DNA of 64,000 bases from assembly GCF_018070075.1 (NCBI RefSeq), contig NZ_JAGPXE010000003.1, positions 558,001 to 622,000 on the forward strand, written 5' to 3'. Every line of letters begins with the position of its first letter. Position 1 is the first letter of the stretch. A program made the position numbers and the translations under genes. The notes below the pieces were generated by a model. That model made no database searches. It was given only the letters and a program-made list of their open reading frames with translations, and was not told where the DNA came from. Positions 27,674 through 36,326 of this stretch are shown here, piece after piece. Origin of the DNA: Saccharopolyspora endophytica (lineage in GTDB: Bacteria; Actinomycetota; Actinomycetes; Mycobacteriales; Pseudonocardiaceae).

Positions 27674-29152
27674 TCAGTTCACGCCGTGCATGTAGCGCTT
27701 GATGACGCGCGCCGAGACCAGCAGCAGGACCGCGCACCCGATCGTGGCGATGCCGACGATCGAGAAGTACAGCTGCTGGTTCTCCACCGAGTACAGCTTC
27801 ACCGCCTGGGCGCCCAGGCCCTGGCCCATCGCCGGGGCCAGGAAGTACAGGCCCATCATCTGCGAGGTGAAGACCTTCGGCGCGAGCTTCGTGGTCGCCG
27901 ACAGGCCGACCGGCGAGAGCATCAGCTCACCCACGGTCATGATCACGAACACCAGCGCGAGCATGATCGGCAGGTGCTTGCCGTCGTCATTGGCGGCGAA
28001 CTTCGACAGCACGACCCACAGGAACGACACGCCGACGAAGAACAGACCGCCGACGAACTTCTGCGGGGTCGACGGCTGCCGCGAGCCCAGCTTCATCCAC
28101 AGCGCGGCCATGACCGGCGCCAGGATGATGATCGCCAGCGGGTTGACCGACTGGAACCAGGACGCCGGGATGGCGAAGCCGAACACGTTGAGGTCGGTGT
28201 CGGCCTCGGCCAGGTTCGCCAGCGTGTTCGGCTGCTGCTCGAACAGCAGGAAGAACAGCGCGGTGGCCAGGAACAGCGGGATGTAGGCGATCAGCCGGTC
28301 GCGCTCCACCTTGGTGATCTCCTTGCTGGAGAGCATCACCACGAAGTAGATGATCGGCAGCACCGCGGAGATGATGCTGATCAGGTTGACCAGGCCGTCG
28401 AGCCCCATCACACCGGTCGCCGAGAGCGCGACCAGCACCACGACGAAGCCCAGCGCGATGCCGCCCGCGCGACCCAGGACGCGTCCCTTGTGCTCGGCGG
28501 GCAGCGGGTTGACCGGGACGAGGCCCGCGCTGCCGAGGTTCTTGCGACCCAGGGTGTACTGGACCAGGCCCAGCGCCATGCCGACCGCGGCCGCGCCGAA
28601 GCCCAGGTGCCAGTTGACCTTCTCGCCGAGGGTGCCCACGACGAAGGGCGCGATGAAGGCACCCAGGTTGATGCCCATGTAGTAGATCGAGAAACCGGCG
28701 TCGCGGCGGTTGTCCTGCTCGTCGTAGAGGCCGCCGACCAGTCCGGAGACGTTCGGCTTGAGCAGGCCGGTGCCGATGACCAGCAGCACCAGGCCGATCA
28801 GCACGGTGGTCATGCCACCTGGCAGGGCCAGCGCGATGTGGCCGAGCATGATGATCACGCCGCCGTAGAGGACCGCGCGCTGGGCTCCGACGACCCGGTC
28901 GGCCAGCCAGCCGCCGAGGACGCCGGTCATGTAGACCGAGGCGCCGTAGACGCCGACCACCGACAGCGCGGTCGATTCGGGGATTCCCAGGCCGCCTTCG
29001 GACACGGCGTAGTAGAGGTAGTACGCCAGAATGGCGCGCATGCCGTAGTAGGAGAACCGCTCCCACATCTCGGTGAAGAACAGCGTCAACAAACCGCGCG
29101 GGTGCCCGAAGAAACCCTTCTGCGGCGCGTCCGCAACCGTGGGTGTGCTCAC
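27674..29152 (-). CDS. POT/PTR-family proton-coupled oligopeptide transporter
   Basis: A 492-residue major-facilitator protein of the proton-dependent oligopeptide transporter family (DtpT-like), importing di- and tripeptides. The ExxER proton-coupling motif is in TEMWERFSYYG and the PTR2 signature in IYYMGINLGAF. About 14 hydrophobic segments fit the bacterial POT pattern. Two GTG codons can start it, at 29158 and 29152. The second is better spaced from GAGAGGA. It converges with an exported peptidase and probably imports its products. Confidence 0.93.
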   Translation of the reverse strand: MSTPTVADAPQKGFFGHPRGLLTLFFTEMWERFSYYGMRAILAYYLYYAVSEGGLGIPESTALSVVGVYGASVYMTGVLGGWLADRVVGAQRAVLYGGVIIMLGHIALALPGGMTTVLIGLVLLVIGTGLLKPNVSGLVGGLYDEQDNRRDAGFSIYYMGINLGAFIAPFVVGTLGEKVNWHLGFGAAAVGMALGLVQYTLGRKNLGSAGLVPVNPLPAEHKGRVLGRAGGIALGFVVVLVALSATGVMGLDGLVNLISIISAVLPIIYFVVMLSSKEITKVERDRLIAYIPLFLATALFFLLFEQQPNTLANLAEADTDLNVFGFAIPASWFQSVNPLAIIILAPVMAALWMKLGSRQPSTPQKFVGGLFFVGVSFLWVVLSKFAANDDGKHLPIMLALVFVIMTVGELMLSPVGLSATTKLAPKVFTSQMMGLYFLAPAMGQGLGAQAVKLYSVENQQLYFSIVGIATIGCAVLLLVSARVIKRYMHGVN

Positions 29153-29158
29153 GATCAC

Positions 29159-29455
29159 GTCCTCTCGTGATTGTTCAGCGCGGCGGTGACCGCGACAACT
29201 TTGTCGCAGGTTACTTCTAGGTAGACAGGATCAGACCATCGGGGCGAGAAGCAGCCAACGACCGGCCACAACGGACTCCCCTCCGCCCCAACGCAGCTGG
29301 TGGGAGCAGGCCGCGAGGAGCACCCGCGCGCGCACCCGGCCGACGCCGAACTCCGGGAAACCCGGGAATCGTGATCGCGCCGCTACCGATTGCATCGCAT
29401 CAGCGCCGGTATACTCGGTATGACCTTTTCCAACTGGTCCATTCAATTCACGGGA
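29159..29455. promoter_or_regulatory. Divergent gap between peptide transporter and CNNM genes
   Basis: This gap carries the transporter promoter on one side and that of the CNNM pair on the other. GGTATACTCGGTATGACC (29408-29425) contains -10-like TATACT and TATGAC hexamers. A minus-strand frame at 29231-29446 has no recognisable protein and no ribosome binding site. Confidence 0.3.
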
Positions 29456-29569
29456 GTGAGCACTTCAGTGCCAGCGGCACAATCCCCAGAGGGAAGCAGT
29501 ACCGAGCCGGGCAGTAGACCCGGCTATCTCCGATCGTCGGTCACTCACACGAGGCGGGCCGAGGGTTGA
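29456..29569 (+). CDS. Possible 37-aa leader ORF coupled to the CNNM gene
   Basis: A GTG-initiated frame opening MSTSVPAAQSPEG, whose TGA at 29567-29569 overlaps the TTG start of the next gene (TTGA). The overlap and position suggest coupling. The ribosome binding site is poor and the peptide is unrecognised. It may be a leader or chance. Confidence 0.3.
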   Translation: MSTSVPAAQSPEGSSTEPGSRPGYLRSSVTHTRRAEG

Positions 29570-30906
29570 TCGAAATCCTGCTGGCCGTTGTCGGCCTTCT
29601 GTTCATCGCAGTGCTCACGCTGGGCACCGGTCTCGCGGTGGCAGCGGAGTTCTCATTGACCTCGCTGGAACGCTCCACGGTGGACGCGCACGTGCACTCC
29701 GTGGACGACAAGCGGGCCCGCGCCGTGCAGCGCGCGCACCGCACGCTGTCGTTCCAGCTCTCAGGCGCGCAGGTCGCGATCACCCTGACCACTCTGATCA
29801 CCGGTTACGTGGCCGAGCCGCTCATCGGTGACCTGATCCAGCCGGTGCTGACGGCCCTGGGCATGCCGCTGGGCGTGGCCGGGGGCGTGTCCTTGGCGCT
29901 GGCGATCCTGCTGGCGACGGCGCTGTCGATGGTCTTCGGCGAGATGGTGCCGAAGAACCTCGCCATCGCCCGCCCGCTGCCCACGGCGCGCGCCGTGTCC
30001 GGCTACCACGCTCGGTTCTCGCAGGTGTTCAAGTGGCTGATCGACGCCATGAACAACAGCGCGAACTGGGTGGTGCGCAGGTTCGGCATCGAGCCCCAGG
30101 AGGAGCTGCGCTCGGCGCGCTCCCCCGACGAGCTCGGCTCGATCGTGCGCTCCAGCGCCGCGCACGGCACGCTCGACGAGTCCACGGCCCGGCTGATGGA
30201 CCGCTCGTTGCGCTTCGGCGACCGCAGCGCGGAAGAGCTGATGACCCCGCGCGTGCGGGTGGCGTCGCTGCAGGTCGGCGAGACCCTCGTGGACCTGCTA
30301 GACCTCGCCCGCCGGACCGGGTTCTCCCGGTTCCCGGTGCACGGCGGCGACCTCGACGAGGTCCAGGGCGTCGTGCACGTCAAGCAGGCGTTCGGCGTCC
30401 CGGCCTCGCGCCGGGAGTCCACCCGCGTGGAGACGCTGACCCGCCCGGTGCCGACGGTGCCGGCCACGCTGGACGGGGACGCGCTGCTCAACCGGCTGCG
30501 CGGATCGGGCCTCCAGCTGGCGGTCGTCGTCGACGAGTACGGCGGCACCGCAGGCATCGTGAGCCTGGAAGACGTGGTCGAGGAGATCATCGGCGACGTG
30601 CGCGACGAGCACGACCGGCTGGAGATCTCCGCCGTGCGCAGGCTCGGCGAGGACTCGTGGCTGATCTCCGGCCTGCTGCGCCCCGACGAGCTCGCCGAGG
30701 CCACCGGTTTCGAGATGCCCGAGGGCGACTACGAGACCGTGGCCGGCCTGCTGCTGTGGCGGCTGGGCCGGATCCCGTCGGTCGGTGACCAGCTCGAACT
30801 GGAGGACTGGCGGCTGACCGTCATGCGCATGGACAAGCACCGCATCGCCGAGCTGCGCCTCACCAAGCAGCCGGCCCAGGCCGAGTCGATGGAGGCGGCC
30901 CGATGA
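29566..30906 (+). CDS. CNNM/CorC-type hemolysin-family membrane protein (first of two)
   Basis: A 446-residue protein with an N-terminal DUF21/CNNM membrane domain (residues about 1-190, three to four helices, VFGEMVPKNLAIA motif). A CBS-pair follows (about 205-335, with SRFPVHGGDLDEVQG and VVDEYGGTAGIVSLEDVVEEI). The C-terminal CorC_HlyC domain covers about 350-430. Relatives export or sense Mg2+/Co2+ rather than lyse cells. The start is a rare TTG at 29566. The stop overlaps the next gene by four bases, giving a coupled pair of paralogues likely to act together. Confidence 0.92.
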   Translation: MIEILLAVVGLLFIAVLTLGTGLAVAAEFSLTSLERSTVDAHVHSVDDKRARAVQRAHRTLSFQLSGAQVAITLTTLITGYVAEPLIGDLIQPVLTALGMPLGVAGGVSLALAILLATALSMVFGEMVPKNLAIARPLPTARAVSGYHARFSQVFKWLIDAMNNSANWVVRRFGIEPQEELRSARSPDELGSIVRSSAAHGTLDESTARLMDRSLRFGDRSAEELMTPRVRVASLQVGETLVDLLDLARRTGFSRFPVHGGDLDEVQGVVHVKQAFGVPASRRESTRVETLTRPVPTVPATLDGDALLNRLRGSGLQLAVVVDEYGGTAGIVSLEDVVEEIIGDVRDEHDRLEISAVRRLGEDSWLISGLLRPDELAEATGFEMPEGDYETVAGLLLWRLGRIPSVGDQLELEDWRLTVMRMDKHRIAELRLTKQPAQAESMEAAR

Positions 30907-31943
30907 GCGACTCCTACGCGCTGCTGCTCGGCGTCCTCCTGCTGCTGCTCAACGCGCTGTTCGTGGGCGCGGAGTTCTCCCTGCTGTCCTCCCGCCGCGA
31001 CCGGCTGGAGGCCCTGCTGGCCCAAGGGGTCGGCCGGGCGCGCACGGTGATCAAGGCGAGCCAGGAAGGTTCGCTGATGCTCACCAGCGCGCAGCTGGGC
31101 ATCACGCTGTGCTCGCTGGGTCTGGGACGGCTGGGCGAGCCCGCCGTCGCGCACACCCTGGAAGCGCCGTTCAGCGCTCTGGGCATCCCGGAGCCGGTGA
31201 CGCACGCCGTGGCGTTCACGATCGCCCTGACGATCGTGGTGATCCTGCACGTGCTGGTCGGCGAGATGGTGCCCAAGAACCTGGCGCTGGCCGAGCCGGA
31301 GCGCATGGCGCTGTGGCTGGTGCCCGCGCTGGTCGGGTTCGTGCAGCTGGCGCGCCCGTTCATCGCGCTGTTCAACATGATGGCCAACGCGGTGCTCAAG
31401 CTGCTGCGGATCGAGCCGAAGGACGAGCTGGAGACCGCCTACACCTCGGCCGAGCTGGCCGAGCTGCTGGTGGAGTCGCGGCGCGAGGGGCTGCTGGAGC
31501 ACTCCGAGCACCGCAGGCTCGCCCAGACGCTGTCGTCGGTGGAGCACACCGTCGCCGACGTCCTGGTCCCGCTCCCGGAGGTCACGACGCTGCCGGGCCG
31601 TCCGACGCTGGGCGACGTGGAGCGGCTGGTGGCCGACACCGGCTTCTCCCGGTTCCCGGTGCGCGACGACGACGGCAGGCTGCTGGGCTACCTGCACATC
31701 AAGGACGTGCTCGACCAGGCGGGCGACGATCCGCAGACGCCGATCTCCGACGCCCGCAGGCGCGACCTGCCGACGGTGCCGGTGACCGCGCGCCTGGACG
31801 AGGCCATGACGTCGCTGCGCCGGGCGGGAAGCCACCTGGCCGCGGCGGTGGACGCCGGTGGCGCGGCGGTCGGCGTGGTGGCCCTGGAGGACCTCGTCGA
31901 GGAGTACGTGGGCACCGTCCGCGACGGCACGCACGTCCACTGA
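30903..31943 (+). CDS. CNNM/CorC-type hemolysin-family membrane protein (second of two)
   Basis: A 346-residue paralogue of the preceding protein, starting at ATG 30903 in an ATGA overlap. It has the DUF21/CNNM domain with VGEMVPKNLALAEP, and a CBS pair with FSRFPVRDDDGRLLGYLHIKDVLDQ and GVVALEDLVEEYVG. It lacks the C-terminal CorC_HlyC domain of its partner. This long-form/short-form tandem is common in actinobacteria and may form a hetero-oligomer for divalent cation handling. Confidence 0.92.
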   Translation: MSDSYALLLGVLLLLLNALFVGAEFSLLSSRRDRLEALLAQGVGRARTVIKASQEGSLMLTSAQLGITLCSLGLGRLGEPAVAHTLEAPFSALGIPEPVTHAVAFTIALTIVVILHVLVGEMVPKNLALAEPERMALWLVPALVGFVQLARPFIALFNMMANAVLKLLRIEPKDELETAYTSAELAELLVESRREGLLEHSEHRRLAQTLSSVEHTVADVLVPLPEVTTLPGRPTLGDVERLVADTGFSRFPVRDDDGRLLGYLHIKDVLDQAGDDPQTPISDARRRDLPTVPVTARLDEAMTSLRRAGSHLAAAVDAGGAAVGVVALEDLVEEYVGTVRDGTHVH

Positions 31944-32102
31944 CCGGATGCGCGGGCGGACGCGCCTCCTCCAGATGGCGCAACTTCACCCGAAACCGCG
32001 GGTGCACGGGAGTGCCCGAACGGCCGCAAAATCCCGTTTTCCCAGTTCGCGCCGGGGATGCCCCCGGCGCGAACCAGGAACTCCGCTCGGTAGTGTCCAT
32101 GC

Positions 32103-33800
32103 GTGCGAGATGATCAGCTCTCGCCGTCCCACGCGGACACATCTTCCTCGGGCCGCGTGATCGGCGGCAGGTACCGGCTGGACCGCACCATCGGCAAGGG
32201 CGGGATGGGCTACGTCTGGTCCGGGACGGACGAGGTCCTGGAGCGCCCGGTGGCGGTCAAGGAGCTCCACCTGCCCGCCGACCTGCCCGAAGAAGGGGCC
32301 GCTGACCTGCGCGAACGAGCCCTGCGCGAAGCGCGGGCGATGGCGACCCTCAGCCACCCCAACACCGTGATGCTCTACGACGTGGTCCGGGAGGACGCCT
32401 CCGGTCCGTTCGTGGTCATGGAACTGGTGCCGGGGCGGAGCCTGTCGGCGATCCTGAAGAAGCACCGCGCGCTCAACCACTACCAGCTGGCCGTCATGAT
32501 CGACGGCGTTGCCGCGGCGCTGGACGCCGCGCACCGGGTCGGCATCGTGCACCGCGACGTCAAGCCGGGCAACGTGCTGCTCGGCCCGCGCGGGCAGGTC
32601 AAGCTCGCCGACTTCGGGCTCTCCCGCAACATCGCCGAGACCACCATGACCCGATCCGAGATGCTGCTGGGCACGCCCGCGTACCTGCCGCCGGAGATCG
32701 CGCGCCGGGGCGCCCTCGACTCGCGGGCCGATCTGTGGAGCCTCGGCGCCACGCTCTACTCGGCCGCCGAGGGCCGCCCGCCGTACGACAAGACCAGCGA
32801 TCCGCTGGTCATCATCAGCGCGATCGTGCACGGGCCGATCCCCCGCCACCACCAGACCGGACCGATCGGCGAGGTCCTCGGCGGGCTCCTGGTCAAGGAG
32901 CCGGACCGGCGGATGCCGCTGGTGGAGGTGCGCCGCAGGCTGCACGAGATCGTCAGGTCCGCCGGTGACGAGCCGTTCGAGCCCCTGCTGGACCCCAACG
33001 CTCCGGAAGCCACCGAGCGCATCCCGAGCCGGCGTCCGATGCCGTCGGTCTCCGCGCACCCGCTGCCGCCGGTGTCCACGCCGCGCGAGTCCCGGGTCGC
33101 CGAGCGCCGCCAACCGGTCCCGCGGGTCGCGCCGCCGTCGCACCCGCGCCCGCCGGTCCCGCCACAGCAGGTGCGCGCCGCGCGGCCCGTCTCGCCCGCG
33201 CAGTCCGAGCGCCCGCACGAGCCAGAACCCCCGGCGCCGCGCCGCAGCCGGCGGCGGATCGTCATCGCTGCGACGGCGCTGGTAGTCGTGGCCGGACTGG
33301 CGCTCGGCTACGCGATGGTCACCGAGGACTCGTCCGAGAACGGGAACGAGAACCAGAACCAGAAAACGGAGATCAAGCCCAGCGAGCCGATCGGCAGCGC
33401 CTTCGAGGTGATCGAGGCCGAGAGGTCCGGTTGGATCGGTCGCCCGCTGCACACCGTGTCCTCGAACGGTGCCACCTACGCCGCCCCGCTGAGATCGGGT
33501 GACGTGATGCGGTTCGACGGGGTCGATTTCGGCGCCAGCCCCGCCAACGGGATGGTCCTCCGATTCCGCACCGCGCGGTCGGTGTCCGACGGCGGCAGGA
33601 TCACCCTGCGGTTGGACAGCCCCACGGGCGAGTACATCAGCGAGCTCAGAATCGGTCGTCCCGACGAAACCCCCACGCCGATGACCTCGAGAGCACCGCT
33701 TTTCCGAGGCATCACCGGTACGCACACGGTCTACCTGGTCGTCAGCGGGACCGTCCCCAGCGAGATCCTCCAGCTTGACTGGGTGCAGTTCCGCCACTGA
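32103..33800 (+). CDS. Receptor Ser/Thr kinase with extracellular CBM6-like module
   Basis: A 565-residue membrane kinase. Residues 24-285 are a complete Hanks kinase: IGKGGMGYV (30-38), Lys53, HRDVKPGN with Asp152, DFG 170-172, and PPE in the activation segment. A Pro-rich juxtamembrane stretch (about 310-380) leads to one transmembrane helix (386-406). Residues about 434-565 then read like a family 6 carbohydrate-binding module: EVIEAERSGW at the start, RSGDVMRFDGVDFG, RITLRLDSPTGE, GITGTHTVYLVVSG and the terminal ILQLDWVQF. No PASTA repeats are present. The module should face the cell wall, so the kinase may sense a surface or environmental glycan. The start is GTG 32103. It lies upstream of a glycan locus. 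Confidence 0.9.
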   Translation: MRDDQLSPSHADTSSSGRVIGGRYRLDRTIGKGGMGYVWSGTDEVLERPVAVKELHLPADLPEEGAADLRERALREARAMATLSHPNTVMLYDVVREDASGPFVVMELVPGRSLSAILKKHRALNHYQLAVMIDGVAAALDAAHRVGIVHRDVKPGNVLLGPRGQVKLADFGLSRNIAETTMTRSEMLLGTPAYLPPEIARRGALDSRADLWSLGATLYSAAEGRPPYDKTSDPLVIISAIVHGPIPRHHQTGPIGEVLGGLLVKEPDRRMPLVEVRRRLHEIVRSAGDEPFEPLLDPNAPEATERIPSRRPMPSVSAHPLPPVSTPRESRVAERRQPVPRVAPPSHPRPPVPPQQVRAARPVSPAQSERPHEPEPPAPRRSRRRIVIAATALVVVAGLALGYAMVTEDSSENGNENQNQKTEIKPSEPIGSAFEVIEAERSGWIGRPLHTVSSNGATYAAPLRSGDVMRFDGVDFGASPANGMVLRFRTARSVSDGGRITLRLDSPTGEYISELRIGRPDETPTPMTSRAPLFRGITGTHTVYLVVSGTVPSEILQLDWVQFRH

Positions 33801-33814
33801 TACCCTGACCAGCG

Positions 33815-34693
33815 ATGTTGGTGTTGAGCAAGCAGGAGTGGCGCGAGCGGCGAACCGCGCACCGGGAACGGGTCGCCCAGTGGACCGAGCCCCACCGCCG
33901 ACGTCAGCACCAGCACCGCGCACACCCGGTGCTGGACTTCCTGTTCACGTACTACTCGTTCCGCCCGGCCCGCCTGGAGCGGTGGCAGCCCGGCGTCGGC
34001 GTGGTGCTGGAGAACGGTCAGGAGTTCCTGTCCCGCAAGGGCTTCACCGAAGTGCCCGGCGGTGTCGCGCTGGAACCGGCGGCGCTGACCGACAAGCGGC
34101 GCGACTCGGCGGAGTTCATCCTCGGCCTGCTCAGCGCGACCGCCTCCCGCCCGGCCCGGCTGGGCTGCTTCGGGCTGCACGAGTGGGCGATGGTCTACCG
34201 CACCGAGCCGGGCGACGTCCGGCACAGCGGCTGGCCGCTGCGGCTGGGGCACGACGGCACCGACGAGGTCGTGGAGTCGATGCCGATCAGCTGCACCCAC
34301 CACGACGCGTTCCGGTTCTTCACCCCGCAGGCCCGCCCGCTCAACGAGCTGCAACCGTCCCGAGCCGACCAGGTCAGGCTGGAGCAGCCGGGCTGCCTCC
34401 ACGCGAACATGGACCTGTTCAAGTGGGCTTACAAGCTCGACCCGTTCGTGCCCGGCGAGCTCATCGCCGACTGCTTCGAGCTGGCGGTGCGGGTGCGCGA
34501 GCTGGACATGTGCGCCAGCCCCTACGACCTCTCCGAGCTCGGGTACGAGCCGGTGCCGATCGAGACACCGCAGGGGCGCGCCGACTACGTCCGGCGGCAG
34601 CGCGAGTTCGCCGAGGAGGCCGCGGGGCTGCGGCAACGGCTCATCGACACCTGCCGCGACATCCTGGCCTGGGCCGCGCCGAGTTCGGTCTGA
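33815..34693 (+). CDS. Conserved actinobacterial protein of unknown function
   Basis: A 292-residue soluble protein opening MLVLSKQEWRERRTAH, with the phrases HPVLDFLFTYYSFRPARLERWQPG and PISCTHHDAFRFFTPQARP. Similar proteins occur widely in actinomycetes, and some databases label them 3-methyladenine DNA glycosylase, a label I cannot support from any motif here. Several conserved histidines and cysteines (GCFGLHEW, CTHHDA, PGCLHANMDL) could bind a metal. It begins 14 bases after the CBM6 kinase, so the two are probably cotranscribed. Function unknown. Confidence 0.8.
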   Translation: MLVLSKQEWRERRTAHRERVAQWTEPHRRRQHQHRAHPVLDFLFTYYSFRPARLERWQPGVGVVLENGQEFLSRKGFTEVPGGVALEPAALTDKRRDSAEFILGLLSATASRPARLGCFGLHEWAMVYRTEPGDVRHSGWPLRLGHDGTDEVVESMPISCTHHDAFRFFTPQARPLNELQPSRADQVRLEQPGCLHANMDLFKWAYKLDPFVPGELIADCFELAVRVRELDMCASPYDLSELGYEPVPIETPQGRADYVRRQREFAEEAAGLRQRLIDTCRDILAWAAPSSV

Positions 34694-34727
34694 ACGCTCT
34701 CCTGCGGACCGGGTTCCCGCCCGGCCG

Positions 34728-36128
34728 CTAGTGCTCGGCCGCCAGGGTGCCGACGGCGCCCGCCGGTGTTCCCGCGTTCCCGGGTGCCGCGGAGGACCGG
34801 CTCAGCGCCCACGCCATGCCGACCGCCACCGTCAGCGCCGCGAGCGCCTGCGCGGCGACCGCGGCGGCCACCGGCTCCCCCGGTGATGTCAGCACCGCCA
34901 CCAGGACCACGGCTCCCGCCAGCCAGGACACCGCGACCTTGCGGTGCCGACCGCGCGCGACCAGCGCCGCGTGCAGCACCTGCGCTCCCATCAGCAGCAC
35001 CGTGCTGCCCACCAGGCACACCAGGGTCAGCGTCGACAGGGCGACCCGCGTTCCGAACAGCTCCCGCAGAGCCCAACCGCCGAGGCCGAGAACGCCCAGG
35101 AGCCCGGCGGCTCCGAACGCCAGAGCCACCGCCATGCCGTTCCTGATCGTCGCCCGGAAGCGACGTCGTTCCGCGCGCGCCTGAGCGTCGGTCAGCGCTG
35201 TCAGCAGGAACGCCTGCACCGGGGAGAACACGAACATCGGCATCCTCGCCAGCAGCAGTCCGGCAGCGAAAGCCGCTGCCAGCGCGGCGTCCTGCAGCCG
35301 GGTCGTCACGATCACGACCGAGAGGTTGGCGATCACGTAGGTCAGCAGCGTCGCCACCGCCAGCGACGGCAACCCGCCGGACGCGGCCGGCCGGGAACCG
35401 CCGTTCGCGACGGCATCCCCGAGACCAGGGCGCACGAGCGAACGTCGCCGCCTCGACGCGCACAGCGCGCCGACGAGCGCGCTGCACCCGGTGCCGGCCG
35501 CGAACGTGGCCGCGTACCACGTCACCGGAACCGGACCCGCGAACCACGCGGAGCCGACGAGCAGGAGCCGTCCGATCCCCTCCGCGCCCAACGACGCCGC
35601 GTACCCGCCGAAATCGTCCATGCCTGCCAGCACTCCCCGCACCAGCGACATCATCGCGGCGAGCGCGGTGTTGGCCGCGACCACGACCAGCAGCCCGCAG
35701 TGGCCCGCGAGCGCGTCGTCGACCAGGAACGGCGCGCACGCCACGAGCGCGAGCAACCCTGCGGCGAGCAACCCCGCTCCGCGAATCGCCGTTCGCACCA
35801 CCGCTTCTCGCACCGAACGTCCCAGCGCGACCGCGTGCGCGGTGCGGCGGCTCACCTCCTGCTCCAAGGCGAGGAAGACGCCCGGACCGAGGATGTTGAC
35901 GACCATGTACACCGTGGACACCGCAGCCGCCTCGGACGGGGCGAACAGGTGTCCCGCCAACGCGACGAACGCGTAGCCCGCCGCTCCGACCAGAACGGTT
36001 CCCACCGCGAGCGCCACTGCCCCCGACTGCGCACCTCCGGTCACGGAATCGCACGCTACGCGCGCCGGAACACCCCCGCAGAACGCACGAGCTCCGCCAC
36101 GGCTGCGGTGTCCCCAAAGGACGAACAT
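34728..36128 (-). CDS. Wzx/MATE-like polysaccharide flippase
   Basis: A membrane protein of about 466 residues with twelve or more hydrophobic segments, resembling oligosaccharide flippases that move lipid-linked glycans across the membrane. GPGVFLALEQEVSRRTAHA and the later PVQAFLLTALTDAQAR match actinomycete members of the polysaccharide biosynthesis transporter group. The start is uncertain: ATG 36128 is used here, GTG 36044 sits closer to the first helix, and the frame stays open to 36323. No clear ribosome binding site decides it. It faces the epimerase across a divergent gap and belongs with the glycan genes that follow. Confidence 0.8.
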   Translation of the reverse strand: MFVLWGHRSRGGARAFCGGVPARVACDSVTGGAQSGAVALAVGTVLVGAAGYAFVALAGHLFAPSEAAAVSTVYMVVNILGPGVFLALEQEVSRRTAHAVALGRSVREAVVRTAIRGAGLLAAGLLALVACAPFLVDDALAGHCGLLVVVAANTALAAMMSLVRGVLAGMDDFGGYAASLGAEGIGRLLLVGSAWFAGPVPVTWYAATFAAGTGCSALVGALCASRRRRSLVRPGLGDAVANGGSRPAASGGLPSLAVATLLTYVIANLSVVIVTTRLQDAALAAAFAAGLLLARMPMFVFSPVQAFLLTALTDAQARAERRRFRATIRNGMAVALAFGAAGLLGVLGLGGWALRELFGTRVALSTLTLVCLVGSTVLLMGAQVLHAALVARGRHRKVAVSWLAGAVVLVAVLTSPGEPVAAAVAAQALAALTVAVGMAWALSRSSAAPGNAGTPAGAVGTLAAEH

Positions 36129-36326
36129 CACCGCGGAACCGCGCCGCTCAGAGCCTTCCCGTTCGAGGAGCTGCGCGGTCGTCGGGAGCATCACGTGTGA
36201 GTGGTGTGCCACCTCCCGGTTTGCGGCTCTCGCTCCGCGCAACACACGCTCGCAGGTATCAGGTGGCAGCGAGCGGACGCAAAAACCTGAATTCAGAATC
36301 GTTTTCGCCATTTCAGGAGGCAACTT

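Noticed and set aside
29231-29446. A 71-aa minus-strand ORF between the peptide transporter and the CNNM genes
   Set aside because: No ribosome binding site, no recognisable protein and weak codon bias; it covers the probable promoter region.
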